Source: Manihot esculenta (lineage: Eukaryota > Streptophyta > Magnoliopsida > Malpighiales > Euphorbiaceae). From it: DNA of 64,000 nucleotides. The position numbers were made by a program, and so were the translations under genes. Location: positions 1,327,001 through 1,391,000 of the forward strand of contig NC_035164.2 in the NCBI RefSeq assembly GCF_001659605.2, given 5' to 3'. Numbering within the stretch: position 1 is the first letter of the stretch; every line of letters begins with the position of its first letter. Below, one piece after another: positions 1-10,726 of the stretch. Under the pieces are notes generated by a model. That model worked only from the letters and a program-made list of their open reading frames with translations. It was not told where the DNA came from and made no database searches.

Positions 1-1076
1 CCCTCATTTGAGTCCACCTGTGTAGGTTTGGACCCGAGGAACCAAGGACCCCAGCAGTGAGTCAGCTGCTTCAGTCAGTGTCAAAGCTAGCCAGAGGTGA
101 GTGGAATAACTATTATGCTTTTAAATAAATAAATCAGTTTTGAGCATGTTCATGCATCACGGATGCCATGTGATATTTTAGGATGTTTGCATTAGAAATC
201 ACAAATATGTTGCATTGCATAAAATGTTGTTGATGTGGATGAATGTTGAATGATCCATTAGCCCTCATATGTTATGACATGATGATATGATATGGAAGTC
301 CAGATGTGGCCTGCACTACCCCCCTGGCACTATGTAAGAGAAAGACCGGACGTGGCCTGCACTACGCCCCCGGCACCATGGAATATGTATGTTATGTTAT
401 GTATAAGAGAAAGACCAGGTGTGGCCTGCACTACGCCCCTGGCATGATTGGATTATGTAGAGGGCTAAATGGTGACAAGTTCATCCTTAATATGATTAGT
501 TGTGATGTGATGCATTCCATGATAGCATGTGTTTTAAATGCTTTATGATTCTGCTCACTGGGCTCTAGTAGCTCACCCCTCTCCCAAATTCCCCAGGTTT
601 GCAGGTACGGGTTAGACAGAGAAGTCAAGAAGAGTAATGAAGTCATATGAATGTAATAGTTAGAATGTGGACATGACAGATTGTATAATGATGTATAGAC
701 ATGTAATGTAATGATATTGAGATTAGAAGTGTGCTTGACCATAGTATAATGTAATCCCTTGTTAATGCATGATCTTAATGTTATTGATGTCCAGGTTTAG
801 CCAACTCAACACATGTATTGCCCCATTGGGGGCATTGATGAGATCCCACAGAGGGGTCAAGTTTATGATTATGTATATGTTCAGTGCATGCACAGGTTGA
901 GTTTGGTGTATGATAGAAGGTATGAAAGAAAAGTTTAAATTTTTATGTATGATTGTTGATCATGTATGGGATTAAACAGGTTTACAGGTTACTTGTCAGG
1001 CTTGCTACGGGTCCCGGCGGCCTTAAACCGATCTGGATCCTAGCGCCGGTAGCGGTCCGATTTTCGGGTCGTTACA
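1..1076 (+). mobile_element. LTR fragment of a Ty3/gypsy element, opposite orientation to its neighbour
   Basis: This stretch is the reverse complement of the first 1 kb of the LTR at 7192-9391. For example, the opening bases match the reverse complement around 8205, and the end at 1076 (cgggtcgttaca) mirrors the LTR terminus at 7192. It therefore reads as the right end of a plus-strand copy of the same family. It stops exactly at the LTR terminus and abuts position 8563-equivalent LTR sequence at 1077, so it looks like an insertion into the minus element's 3' LTR. Its left part and any target duplication are outside the window. It contains three degenerate copies of a gtggcctgcactacgcc unit (about 305-445). 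Confidence 0.85.
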
Positions 1077-1833
1077 CATTTATGCCTCCAATATCATCCA
1101 AACATGCATAACTTATTCTACAACATTCCCAAACATACACAAGCAAACATACAAGTTCCTAGGGGCATCAAACCATCAAAAACCCCAACTACAACACACA
1201 AGCAACTCACATTGCTTAAAAATCACACCAAAAACCCATAAACATAACTATGACCTAAACATGCATTCTACCCCCATGAACTTCATAAAACTTACTTAAA
1301 ACATAATATAAGCTAGAGATCGACTCTTACCTCTTGAAGATCGAGAGTAGAGGCGACCAAACTTGAAGTTGGAAGAGATTCGAGTTCTTGAACCTCAAAG
1401 CTCCAAAACTTTGCTCAAAGCTCAAATCTTCAAAACGAAGTTAAAACAAGTGAAAAACTTGAAAGATCTAGAGGAAAAACATCAAAGATCGGTGAGGGGC
1501 GGCGGAAAGCTCACCTTGGCCGAAAATGGGGAAAAGCTCGCCCGTTTTCGGCTAAGGGACCCTTTTATAGTGGCTGGCCAGGCCACGTTCGGGGGCCGAA
1601 TGTGCCTCCGCATGCATGCCATGTTCGGCGGCCGAACTTGAGGTTCGGCGGCCGAACCTGAGTTTTCCTCCAAGGTTGTTTTAATGCAAAAACTCATTTC
1701 CATTTTACTTAAAACCATGAAATACCTTAAAACATTTTATGAAAACATGTTTCTACCCTACTAGAGGCTTCCGACATCCGAGATTCCACCGGACGGTAGG
1801 AATTCTGATACCGGAGTCTCGCCGGGTATTACA
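1077..1833 (-). repeat. 3' LTR (truncated or interrupted) of the minus-strand gypsy element
   Basis: This matches 8563-9391. Compared with that copy it lacks 72 bp between two gttcggcggccgaacctg repeats (junction near 1644-1660), as expected from repeat-mediated deletion. The rest of this LTR should lie to the left of the inserted plus-strand LTR, beyond the window. Confidence 0.88.
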
Positions 1834-1849
1834 TTCTCCCCCCCTTAAG
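1834..1849 (-). other. Polypurine tract
   Basis: On the minus strand a purine run containing seven consecutive G lies just before the 3' LTR start. This is the expected plus-strand primer for reverse transcription. Confidence 0.8.
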
Positions 1850-1941
1850 AACATTCGTCCCCGAATGTTCCTCAACTAGCACATAGCATGGCATAAGACA
1901 TAACATACATACATAACACATAAACACATAGAGATCTAACC

Positions 1942-4900
1942 TTAAAAGAGATGAGGGTACTGCTGGAGCATGGACTCCCGTGTCTCCCAAGTGCATTCCT
2001 CCAAATTGTGGTGGTTCCACAGGACTTTCACCATCGGGATTTCCTTGTTTCTTAACTTTCTGATCTGGGTGTCTATGATCCGTACTGGCTGTTCAACATA
2101 GGTGAGATCCTCTTGGACCTCCACATCAGGCTCACTAAGAACCTTGCTCGGATCTGACACAAACTTCCTCAACATCGAAACATGGAAAACCGGATGGATT
2201 CTTTCCATTGAAGCAGGTAAATCCAGCTTGTACGACACATTCCCAATCTTTTGCAAGACTTCAAAGGGTCCGATGTATCGTGGGGCTAGTTTACCTTTCT
2301 TCCCAAAGCGAACCACTCCTTTCATTGGAGACACCTTGAGCAATACCAGATCCTCCTCCTGAAACTCTAACTGTCTTCTGCGGACGTCTGCATAGCTCTT
2401 CTGTCTGCTGGCAGCAGTCTTGATTCTCTCTCTGATTATGGGTACCACCCTGCTGGTGATCTCTACTAGCTCAGGCCCTGCCAAGGCTTTTTCTCCAACT
2501 TCCTCCCAGCAAACAGGTGATCTGCACTTCCTTCCGTACAAAGTTTCATATGGAGCTATCCCGATGCTAGCATGATGGCTGTTGTTGTAGGCAAACTCCA
2601 CCAAAGGTAGATGCTGCCTCCAAGAACCGCCAAAGTCCAGCACACACATTCTGAGCATATCCTCTATGGTCTGGATGGTCCTTTCTGACTGTCCATCAGT
2701 CTGGGGGTGGAAGGCAGTACTGAAATCCAACCTAGTACCCATGGCATTCTGCAGACTCCGCCAAAATCTGGAGGTGAACTGGGGCCCTCTATCTGACACT
2801 ATCGAAACAGGAACCCCATGCAGCTTGACGATCTCATCAACATACACCTGCGCCAACTTGTCTACAGAATAGTCACTCCTGACAGGGATGAAGTGAGCAG
2901 ATTTGGTGAGTCTGTCCACAATCACCCATATGGAGTCCACTCGGTTGGACGCCGCCGGTAACCCCACTACGAAGTCCATAGCTATATTTTCTCATTTCCA
3001 TTCTGGAATAGGTAGCGGGTTAAGCATTCCAGCCGGCTTCTGATGTTCCAGCTTCACCCTCTGACACACTTCGCAGGCTGACACGAACTGTGCCACTTCT
3101 TTCTTCATAGCTGGCCACCAATAAACCTTCTTTAGATCTTGATACATCTTGGTGGCTCCGGGGTGAATGCTGTATCTTGCATTATGAGCCTCTCTCATAA
3201 TGTCTCCTTTTAGCCCTATGTCATCTGGTACACATAGTCTGCTCCCATAGCGGAGGATCCCCTTGCTGTCGAATCTGAACTCACTATCATTGCCTGACTG
3301 AACAGTCCTGGCAATCTTCACTAACTCCGGGTCCTCATGCTGTTTCTGAGCCACCTGCTCCAGAAACACGGGTGCCACTCTCATCTGGGCCACCAAGGCA
3401 CCTGTACCAGACAACTCCATCTGTAGACCTTCCTCAATGAGCTTGTAAAACTCCTTCACCACTGGCCTCCTCTCTGCCGATATGTGGGATAAACTACTGA
3501 GTGATTTCCGGCTTAAGGCGTCTGCCACAACATTCGCCTTACCCGAATGGTACTGAATCTTGCAATCATAGTCACTCAGCAGCTCCACCCATCTTCTCTG
3601 TCTCAAGTTCAAATCTCTTTGACTCAAGATGTACTGCAGGCTTTTATGATCTGTAAAGATCTCACATTTAACCCTATAGAGGTAGTGCCTCCACATCTTG
3701 AGTGCAAAGATTACTGCTGCCATCTCTAGGTCATGTGTGGGGTAATTCAACTCATGCTTCTTCAGCTGCCTAGAAGCATAAGCGATCACCCTCTCATTCT
3801 GCATTAGCACACCACCCAGTCCCACACGGGACGCATCACAAAAGACTGTAAAGTCCTCATCACTAGATGGCAGAGCTAAAACTGGTGCTGAAGTCAACCT
3901 CTTCTTAAGCTCTTCAAAACTCTCCTCGCACTGGTCGGTCCACAGAAACTTCTGATTCTTCCTAGTTAACCTGGTCAGAGGAGCTGCTATCTTTGAGAAG
4001 TCCTGAACGAACCTCCTGTAGTAACCTGCCAAACCCAAGAAACTCCTGATCTCCGTCACTGAAGTGGGTCTAGGCCAGTTAGCCACAGTTTCTGTCTTCT
4101 TGGGGTCTACCTCTATACCATTCTCTGACACTACATGCCCCAAGAACGAAATGCTCCTCAGCCAGAATTCACACTTAGAGAACTTGGCATACAAGCCATG
4201 TTCCCTCAAAGTCTGCAGAACCAACCTCAGATGATGGGCATGCTCCTCTGCGTTCCTAGAATACACTAAGATATCATCTATGAAGACAATAACAAAGTGA
4301 TCCAGGTATTGGCTAAATACTCTGTTCATGAGATCCATGAATGCTGCAGAGGCGTTGGTTAACCTGAACGGCATCACAAGGAACTCAAAATGCCCATATC
4401 TGGTCCTGAAAGCTGTCTTTGGCACGTCTTCATCCCTTATCCTTAGCTGATGGTACCCCGATCTTAGATCTATTTTGGAAAAACAACCCCCTCCTGCTAG
4501 CTGGTCGAATAGATCATCGATCCTTGGCAGAGGGTACCTATTTTTGGTAGTGACTTTGTTCAACTGCCTGTAGTCGATACAAAGTCTAAGGGATCCATCC
4601 TTCTTCCTCACAAACAAGACCGGAGCACCCCAAGGTGAGGTACTCTGTCGGATGAAGCCCTTTTCTACCAGCTCCTGCAATTGCTCTTTCAACTCCTTTA
4701 ACTCGGCTGGGGCCATCCTGTAGGGAGGGATAGAGATCGGTCTAGTTCCAGGCATCAACTCTATCTCGAACTCTATCTCCCTAGCAGGTGGTAAACCTGG
4801 AAGCTCGTCTGGAAAAACATCCTGAAACTCTCTGACAACCGGCACCGAGGCTGGCTCCCTGACCTGACTGTCTAGCTCTCTCACATGAGCTAAGTACCCC

Positions 4901-5691
4901 TGACATCCCTTCCTAAGCAACCTACGAGCCTGAAGAGCTGATATCAGACCTCTAGGTGTGCCCCTCTTGTCTCCTTTGAAGACGACCTCTGACCCGTTCT
5001 GATCTCTGAACCTGACTACCTTGTCCCTGCAGTCCAAGGTAGCACCATGGGTAGATAGCCAATCCATCCCTAGAATGACGTCAAAGTCTGTCAAATCTAG
5101 AACCACAAGGTCGGCGGAGAGGCATCTTCCCTCAACAAAAACTGGACTGTACTGGCAGACTGACACTGCCACTGACGGGTCACACTTGGGTCCACTGACC
5201 CATAGGGGACACTCTAACCCAGAGACTACCAGACCCAACCTCTCAACGGCTCTCGGAGCAATAAATGAATGAGATGCACCCGGGTCCATTAATGCATACA
5301 CATCAGAACACCCAATGACGAGATTACCTGACACCACGGTGTTGGATGTGTTAGCCTCCTGCTGAGTCATGGTGAAGATCCTGGCTGAAGCTGATGGACC
5401 TTCACCTCGGGAACCAGAAGAAGAGGCTGCCCCTCTCCCTCTACCTCTGCCACTGCCCTGAGTTGTGGCTGGAGCTGCTGGCTGTGCCACACTACCAGAA
5501 GCTGTCTGCTGGGGCTGACCTATAAAAGGTGCTCTAGGACACTCCCGAGCTATGTGTCCCTCCTGTCCACATCTGAAACATGTATTAGTCCCAGCTCGAC
5601 ACACTCCCCTGTGCGGTCTTCCACATCTCTGGCATTCTGTACCATCTGAGCCTGAGCTCGAGCCACCGCCAAATCCCAGACCGGATTTCAA
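1942..5691 (-). pseudogene. gag C-terminus and pol polyprotein (PR-RT-RH-IN) with one internal nonsense codon
   Basis: The open part 5691-2992 (899 codons) begins in the nucleocapsid with a CX2CX3HX3C and a CX2CX4HX4C knuckle (residues 20-31 and 38-51). Next come an aspartic protease with DPGAS at the active site, reverse transcriptase with FIDD at 4273-4284, RNase H (FCDAS, DHKSLQY) and the HHCC zinc finger of integrase. A TGA at 2992-2994 replaces the tryptophan expected after PIPEWK. The same frame continues (2979-1942) with the integrase core, including VSDRGPQF and HPQTDGQSE, then a GPF motif and a chromodomain-like tail (CTWETRESM). Single-base suppression of one stop would be needed for a full pol, so it is non-functional as it stands. 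Confidence 0.9.
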
Positions 5692-5757
5692 CTTGTTCCA
5701 AAACTTATTCTTCTTCGGCTTCTTGGTGGTGTTATCCCACCTCTTCTTACTTGAGCT

Positions 5758-6920
5758 CTAAGAAGAGAAACCTGGTCCTCCTCTGCCTGGGGTCTTAACC
5801 CCTGAAGACTGGGTCACTGACTGCTTCACTGACCCCTCAACTATAGCACTCGCCTCCATCCTTCGAGCCATATCCACCACAGTGTGGAAACTTTCTCTCT
5901 CAGCTGACTGAATCAACGAGGAGTACCTAGAATGCAGCTTCATAACATATCTCTTGGCTTTCTTCGTATCTGTATCTAGAGCTTGCCCTGAAAAAGGCAA
6001 TAGCTCCAAGAATTTATCCGTGAACTCCTCTACACCCATGTGCTCTGACTGCCTTAGTTGCTCAAACTCAATCATCTTCAGTTCTCTAGAACTATCTGGA
6101 AAAGCCCATCCAGCGAACTCATTCGCAAATTCCTCCCATGTCATGCCGTCTAGTCTCGGGTCCACATAACACTTGAACCATTCCCGTGCCTTCTTGCACT
6201 TTAAAGTGAACCCTGCCATCTGAATGGCCCTGCTGTCACTTGCCCCTAGCTCATCAGTTATTGTCTTCACCACTCTCAGATACTCAAAGGGGTCATCCCC
6301 TGACTTGTATTTGGGAGCATCCAGCTGAGGTAATCTGTCATCTTTACCTTGCTCCCATCAGCTTAGCTAGGTCTAGGAGGTTGAGTAACTGGGGCTGCTG
6401 GTTCTGTAGGTGGTGGAGGTGGGGGTGCAGTATTCCCCGAGGTGGGGTTCGCCGGGTTTGGATAGAAGGGTGAGGGTGGATAAGCTGGGTATTGTGTATA
6501 AGGTGGATAGAAAGGTGGATAAGGCATGTAGGTAGGGTAGGGGTTAAAGCTGGAGTAATCCGACGTGCCTCCCATCGGATACCCTGAACCCTGTGGGAAG
6601 GGTGGATAATGGGGTGGAAAACCATACCCCGAGGCCTGAACGCCTCCCTGAGACTCCCCTGTCCCTTCTTCCTCCATGCTCACATCCAGGTTCTCATCCC
6701 TCCTCTGATCCTCTTCCATAACCTCCCTCACATTTGAAGAACTTCCTCCTCTATCTGTCCCCCTTCTGCTAGCATCAAAAGACCTTCTAGGGTCCCTTGA
6801 CACTCTTTCTCTGTTGGCTCTACAAGACATTGCCCTAGGCAATGTAGGAGGACGGGCGCTCGTGCCCTCATCCTTAGGTGGCACTCCAGTCAATCGTGCA
6901 GATCGACGAGTTCCTCTCAT
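5758..6920 (-). pseudogene. gag of the gypsy element, frameshifted
   Basis: Gag is the nucleocapsid precursor that packages element RNA. The likely start is the methionine at 6920 (MRGTRRSARLTG). An N-terminal proline/tyrosine-rich region (about 6360-6660) is followed, in another frame, by the conserved capsid-like core (6345-5761) with the AREWFKCYVDPR and FEQLRQSEHMGVEEFTDKF stretches. A frame change near 6345-6365 separates them. A TAG at 5758-5760 interrupts the frame before the zinc knuckle, which lies in the same frame downstream. So gag and pol were one continuous frame that is now broken twice. Confidence 0.85.
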
Positions 6921-7174
6921 CCTGTTTTCTGAAAAACAGTACACATTATACAAACATTAGCATCATATGGTTCATGTGGGCACACATGAACCCTCATCAC
7001 ATATACATCATTCATATCATAGCATCAATGCACATGTATATAATCATGGCATTTCACATCATCATACAAGACAGGACTCCACATCCTATCCTAGTGGACA
7101 TGATCTTTCCTATTGTGCTTGACCTTCTAGAACATCTATGAGCCCGACACTCTAGGTCCGATCCTACGAACCTA

Positions 7175-7188
7175 GGGCTCTGATACCA
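7175..7188 (-). promoter_or_regulatory. Primer-binding site (initiator tRNA-Met type)
   Basis: On the minus strand this reads tggtatcagagccc, complementary to the 3' end of initiator tRNA-Met. It starts three bases after the end of the 5' LTR. This fixes the element's orientation. Confidence 0.9.
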
Positions 7189-7191
7189 TTC

Positions 7192-9391
7192 TGTAACGAC
7201 CCGAAAATCGGACCGCTACCGGCGCTAGGATCCAGATCGGCTTAAGGCCGCCGGGACCCGTAGCAAGCCTGACATATAACCTGTAAACCTGTATAATCCC
7301 ATACATGATCAACAACATGCATAAAAATTTAAAACTTTTCCTTCAAACATCCAACTCAACCTGAACATACATGTACATAGTCATAATCATAATCGTGATC
7401 CCTCTGTGGGATCTCATCAATGCCCCAACGGGCGATACAACATGAGATGAGTTGGCTTTCATGAACATTATAAATCATTTTTGATCATGTAATAAAAGGG
7501 ATACCTCATACACAATGTCAAGCACAATATCTAATCCTCAATATCATTACATGACTAAAACTGTACTTTTACATAACATTAATACATTTATCATGTCCAC
7601 ACTATCTATTACATAAACCAGACTTCATTACTCTTGTAAACCTCCTGGTCTACCCTGTACCTGCAAACCTGGGGAAATGGGAGAGGGGTGAGCTACTGGA
7701 GCCCAGTGAGCAGAATAATAAAAACATTTAAATCATATGGATCATGGAATGCATCACATCACAGCTAATCACATCAAGGATGAACTTGTCACCAATAGCC
7801 CTCTACATGGTCCAACTGTGCCAGAACGTAGAATGGGTCCTGGTCTTTCCCTTACATAGTGCCAGCGAACGTAGAATGGGTCCCACTGGTCTTACATTCC
7901 ATACCGTACATATCACATCGTCATATCATAGATCGAGGGCTATGGATCATCCAACATTCATCCACATCAACATTTAACATATGCAATGCAACATATTCGT
8001 GAATTCTAATGCAAGCAACCTAATTCATCACATGGCATTCATGATGCATGAAGCATGCTAAAAAGTACATTATTTGCTTTAAAACATAATAGGTTATTCC
8101 ACTCACCTCTGGATAGCTCTGACCAAACACTGGGACAACAGACTCACTGCGGGGGTCCTCGGTTCCTCGGGTCCGAACCTACACAGGTGGACTCAAATGA
8201 GGGACCAAACATACATGAACATAACTCTAAACTATTCCCCAAAAACCCCCTAAAATATCATAGAATAATCATAGAAAAACATGCAAGAAAGGGCTGGACA
8301 GGGCACTTTCGGCGGCCGAAAGTCCCTCCAGAGTCGAAAGTCAGGCAGGTTCGGCGGCCGAAACTCCCAGACAGAGGCGAAACTCATGCATGTTCGGTGG
8401 CACTTTCGGCAGCCGAAAGTCCCAGACAGAGACGAAAGTCTCCTTTCGGGGGCAAGCTTCGGCAGCCGAAGGCTGCCTCCACAAGCACGTTCGGCGGCCG
8501 AAAGTTCCTTCGGCTGCCGAACCTGGTTTCTCCCAGAATGGCAGAAACTCAGCTCCCTTATGCATTTGTGCCTCCAATCTCATCCAAACATGCATAACTT
8601 ATTCTACAACATTCCCAAACATACACAAGCAAACATACAAGTTCCTAGGGGCATCAAACCATCAAAAACCCCAACTACAACACACAAGCAACTCACATTG
8701 CTCAAAAATCACACCAAAAACCCATAAACATAACTATGACCTAAACATGCATTCTACCCCCATGAACTTCATAAAACTTACTTAAAACATAATATAAGCT
8801 AGAGATCGACTCTTACCTCTTGAAGATCGAGAGTAGAGGCGACCAAACTTGAAGTTGGAAGAGATTCGAGTTCTTGAACCTCAAAGCTCCAAAACTTTGC
8901 TCAAAGCTCAAATCTTCAAAACGAAGTTAAAACAAGTGAAAAACTTGAAAGATCTAGAGGAAAAACATCAAAGATCGGTGAGGGGCGGCGGAAAGCTCAC
9001 CTTGGCCAAAAATGGGGAAAAGCTCGCCCGTTTTCGGCTAAGGGACCCTTTTATAGTGGCTGGCCAGGCCATGTTCGGGGGCCGAATGTGCCTCCGCATG
9101 CATGCCATGTTCGGCGGCCGAACTTGAGGTTCGGCGGCCGAACCTGGACTTCCCTCACTTGTGCTTTCGGGGGCCTAAAGGCGCTCCCGAAGGCATGCAT
9201 GTTCGGCGGCCGAACCTGAGTTTTCCTCCAAGGTTGTTTTAATGCAAAAACTCATTTTCATTTTACTTAAAACCATGAAATACCTTAAAACATTTTATGA
9301 AAATATGTTTCTACCCTACTAGAGGCTTCCGACATCCGAGATTCCACCGGACGGTAGGAATTCCGATACCGGAGTCTCGCCGGGTATTACA
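7192..9391 (-). repeat. 5' LTR of the minus-strand gypsy element
   Basis: It is bounded by tgtaacgacc at its left and ggtattaca at its right, and flanked internally by the primer-binding site. It matches the left LTR remnant at 1077-1833 (equivalent to 8563-9391) almost base for base, apart from a 72-bp gap in the left copy. It carries six TTCGGC-N-GCCGAA inverted repeats between 8308 and 8521 and three more at 9110-9214. A TATAAAA box on the minus strand lies at 9049-9055. Confidence 0.92.
9049..9055 (-). promoter_or_regulatory. LTR TATA box
   Basis: TATAAAA occurs on the minus strand within the 5' LTR. It is conserved in the other LTR (1563-1569) and in the older relic (10378-10384), so it is the probable core promoter of this family. 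Confidence 0.6.
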
Positions 9392-10726
9392 CATGATGCG
9401 TGTCTCATGCTCATGCTCATACTGTCACTATCTTGAATCATTAGCTTTAAAACATGCATAGTTAGTTCTACTCACCTGAAGCCAAGCTGTGGGTAACTCT
9501 GGGCCAACTCTCACACTGGAGCTAAACACCTCGCCTCAGGTCCGATCCTACACAGGGGGACTCACATGAGGTGCCAAACAACTCTAACATAACTCTAAAA
9601 CATCTCCCCAAAAACCCCCTAAAACACCATAGACAAGCATGGACAAACATGCAAAGGAAGGCAAAACAGGGCACCTTCGGCGGCACTTTCGGCGGCCGAA
9701 AGTCCTCTCCAGAGACGAAAGTCAGGCATGTTCGGCGGCCGAATCTCCACGCCAGAGCCGAAATTCCAAACCTTCGGGGGCGAGTTTAGGCGGCCTATCC
9801 CACCTCCTCAAGGGTTCGGCGGCCGAAACTCCTTTCGGCGGCCGAACCTGAGTTCCTCCAGAACCCAGATCCATGCACCAACAAGCCTCCCTAAACCTTC
9901 CTAACCCTCTTAACATGCATATAACCTCTTAAAAGCATGCACAAACCCTTAAAAACACATATAGGAGCTTAAAACAACCTTAAACTCCCACACACAACAT
10001 CACATACCCACATATAGCAAACAAAGGCATAAAGGGTGCATAAACCCCTTCATGCACAACTCATGCAAGCCATGCAAACCTACCCTTTATCCCTCCATAA
10101 ACCTTGCTTAAAACACCATAAAACATAAGGATCAACACTTACCTCTTCAAGAACTAGAGTTGGTGTGATCCTAACATCAAAACATGGAGAAACCAAGCTT
10201 CAAGAGCTTCAAACTCCAAAACCTTGCTCAAAGCTCACAACTCTTCAAAACAAGGATAAAACTCATTAAAAACCATGCAAGAACTTGCAAAAACCATGAA
10301 ATCATCTCAAGGAGGACATGAGCTCACCTTGGGTGGGAAGAGGAAGAAAACTTACCTCTTGAACCGACCTAAGGGGCTTTTATAGGTGGCTTGGTCAACC
10401 ATCTTCGGCAGCCAAACTTGCACCCGCAACTCAGCCAACTTCGGCGGCCGAACCTAGCTTTCGGGGGCACAAACTCTACCACCTTCGGCGGCCGAACATA
10501 CCTTCGGCGGCCGAACCTCTGTTTTTTCCCTCCTTGACCTTTTCTCTTCAAACCTCATTTCCTTTCCTTTCAAAACCATACAACACTGAAAAACCTGTTA
10601 GAAAACCTTTAGAAAACCTTGTAGAAAACTTCAGTTTACCCTTGCCATACCCCGCAAAACGAATCCGACATCCGAGATTCCACCGGACGGTCGGAATTCC
10701 GATGCCTGACCGAGCCGGGTATTACA
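9392..10726 (-). repeat. Relic LTR of a related gypsy element
   Basis: This segment follows the same landmarks as 8035-9391: actcacct, a ggactcacatgag block, the TTCGGC-N-GCCGAA cluster, a TATA box at 10378-10384, the gacatccgagattccaccgg block and the ggtattaca terminus at 10726. It is well diverged in between. It is therefore the 3' part (plus reading) of an older LTR, into which the minus element at 1077-9391 inserted. Inverted repeats occur at 9688, 9731, 9815, 9834, 10440, 10484 and 10503. Confidence 0.8.

Larger units (their letters stand above)
1077..9391 (-). mobile_element. Ty3/gypsy LTR retrotransposon (chromovirus type, Tekay/Del-like), decayed
   Basis: A minus-strand element. Its 5' LTR is 7192-9391 and its partial 3' LTR is 1077-1833. 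Next to the 5' LTR is a primer-binding site matching the 3' end of initiator tRNA-Met (7175-7188). A purine-rich polypurine tract flanks the 3' LTR (1834-1849). Gag, protease, reverse transcriptase, RNase H and integrase follow in the Ty3 order, and the integrase ends in a GPY/F-like and a chromodomain-like segment. The long LTR (2200 bp) and the tail suggest the Tekay/Del lineage; this is inferred from family knowledge. A frameshift in gag and two nonsense codons show it is dead as an autonomous copy. Confidence 0.93.

Noticed and set aside
306..742. Short open frames on both strands with GLHYAPG repeats
   Set aside because: They come from the three-fold gtggcctgcactacgcc repeat inside the LTR fragment.
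1363..1641. A 92-codon frame repeated at 8849-9127
   Set aside because: The same LTR sequence in two copies; it overlaps the LTR TATA and repeats, and lies antisense to the element's transcription.
8055..8785. Overlapping open frames in three frames with FGGR/RRPK-like repeats
   Set aside because: They are translations of the TTCGGC-N-GCCGAA repeats within the LTR; no frame resembles a protein family.
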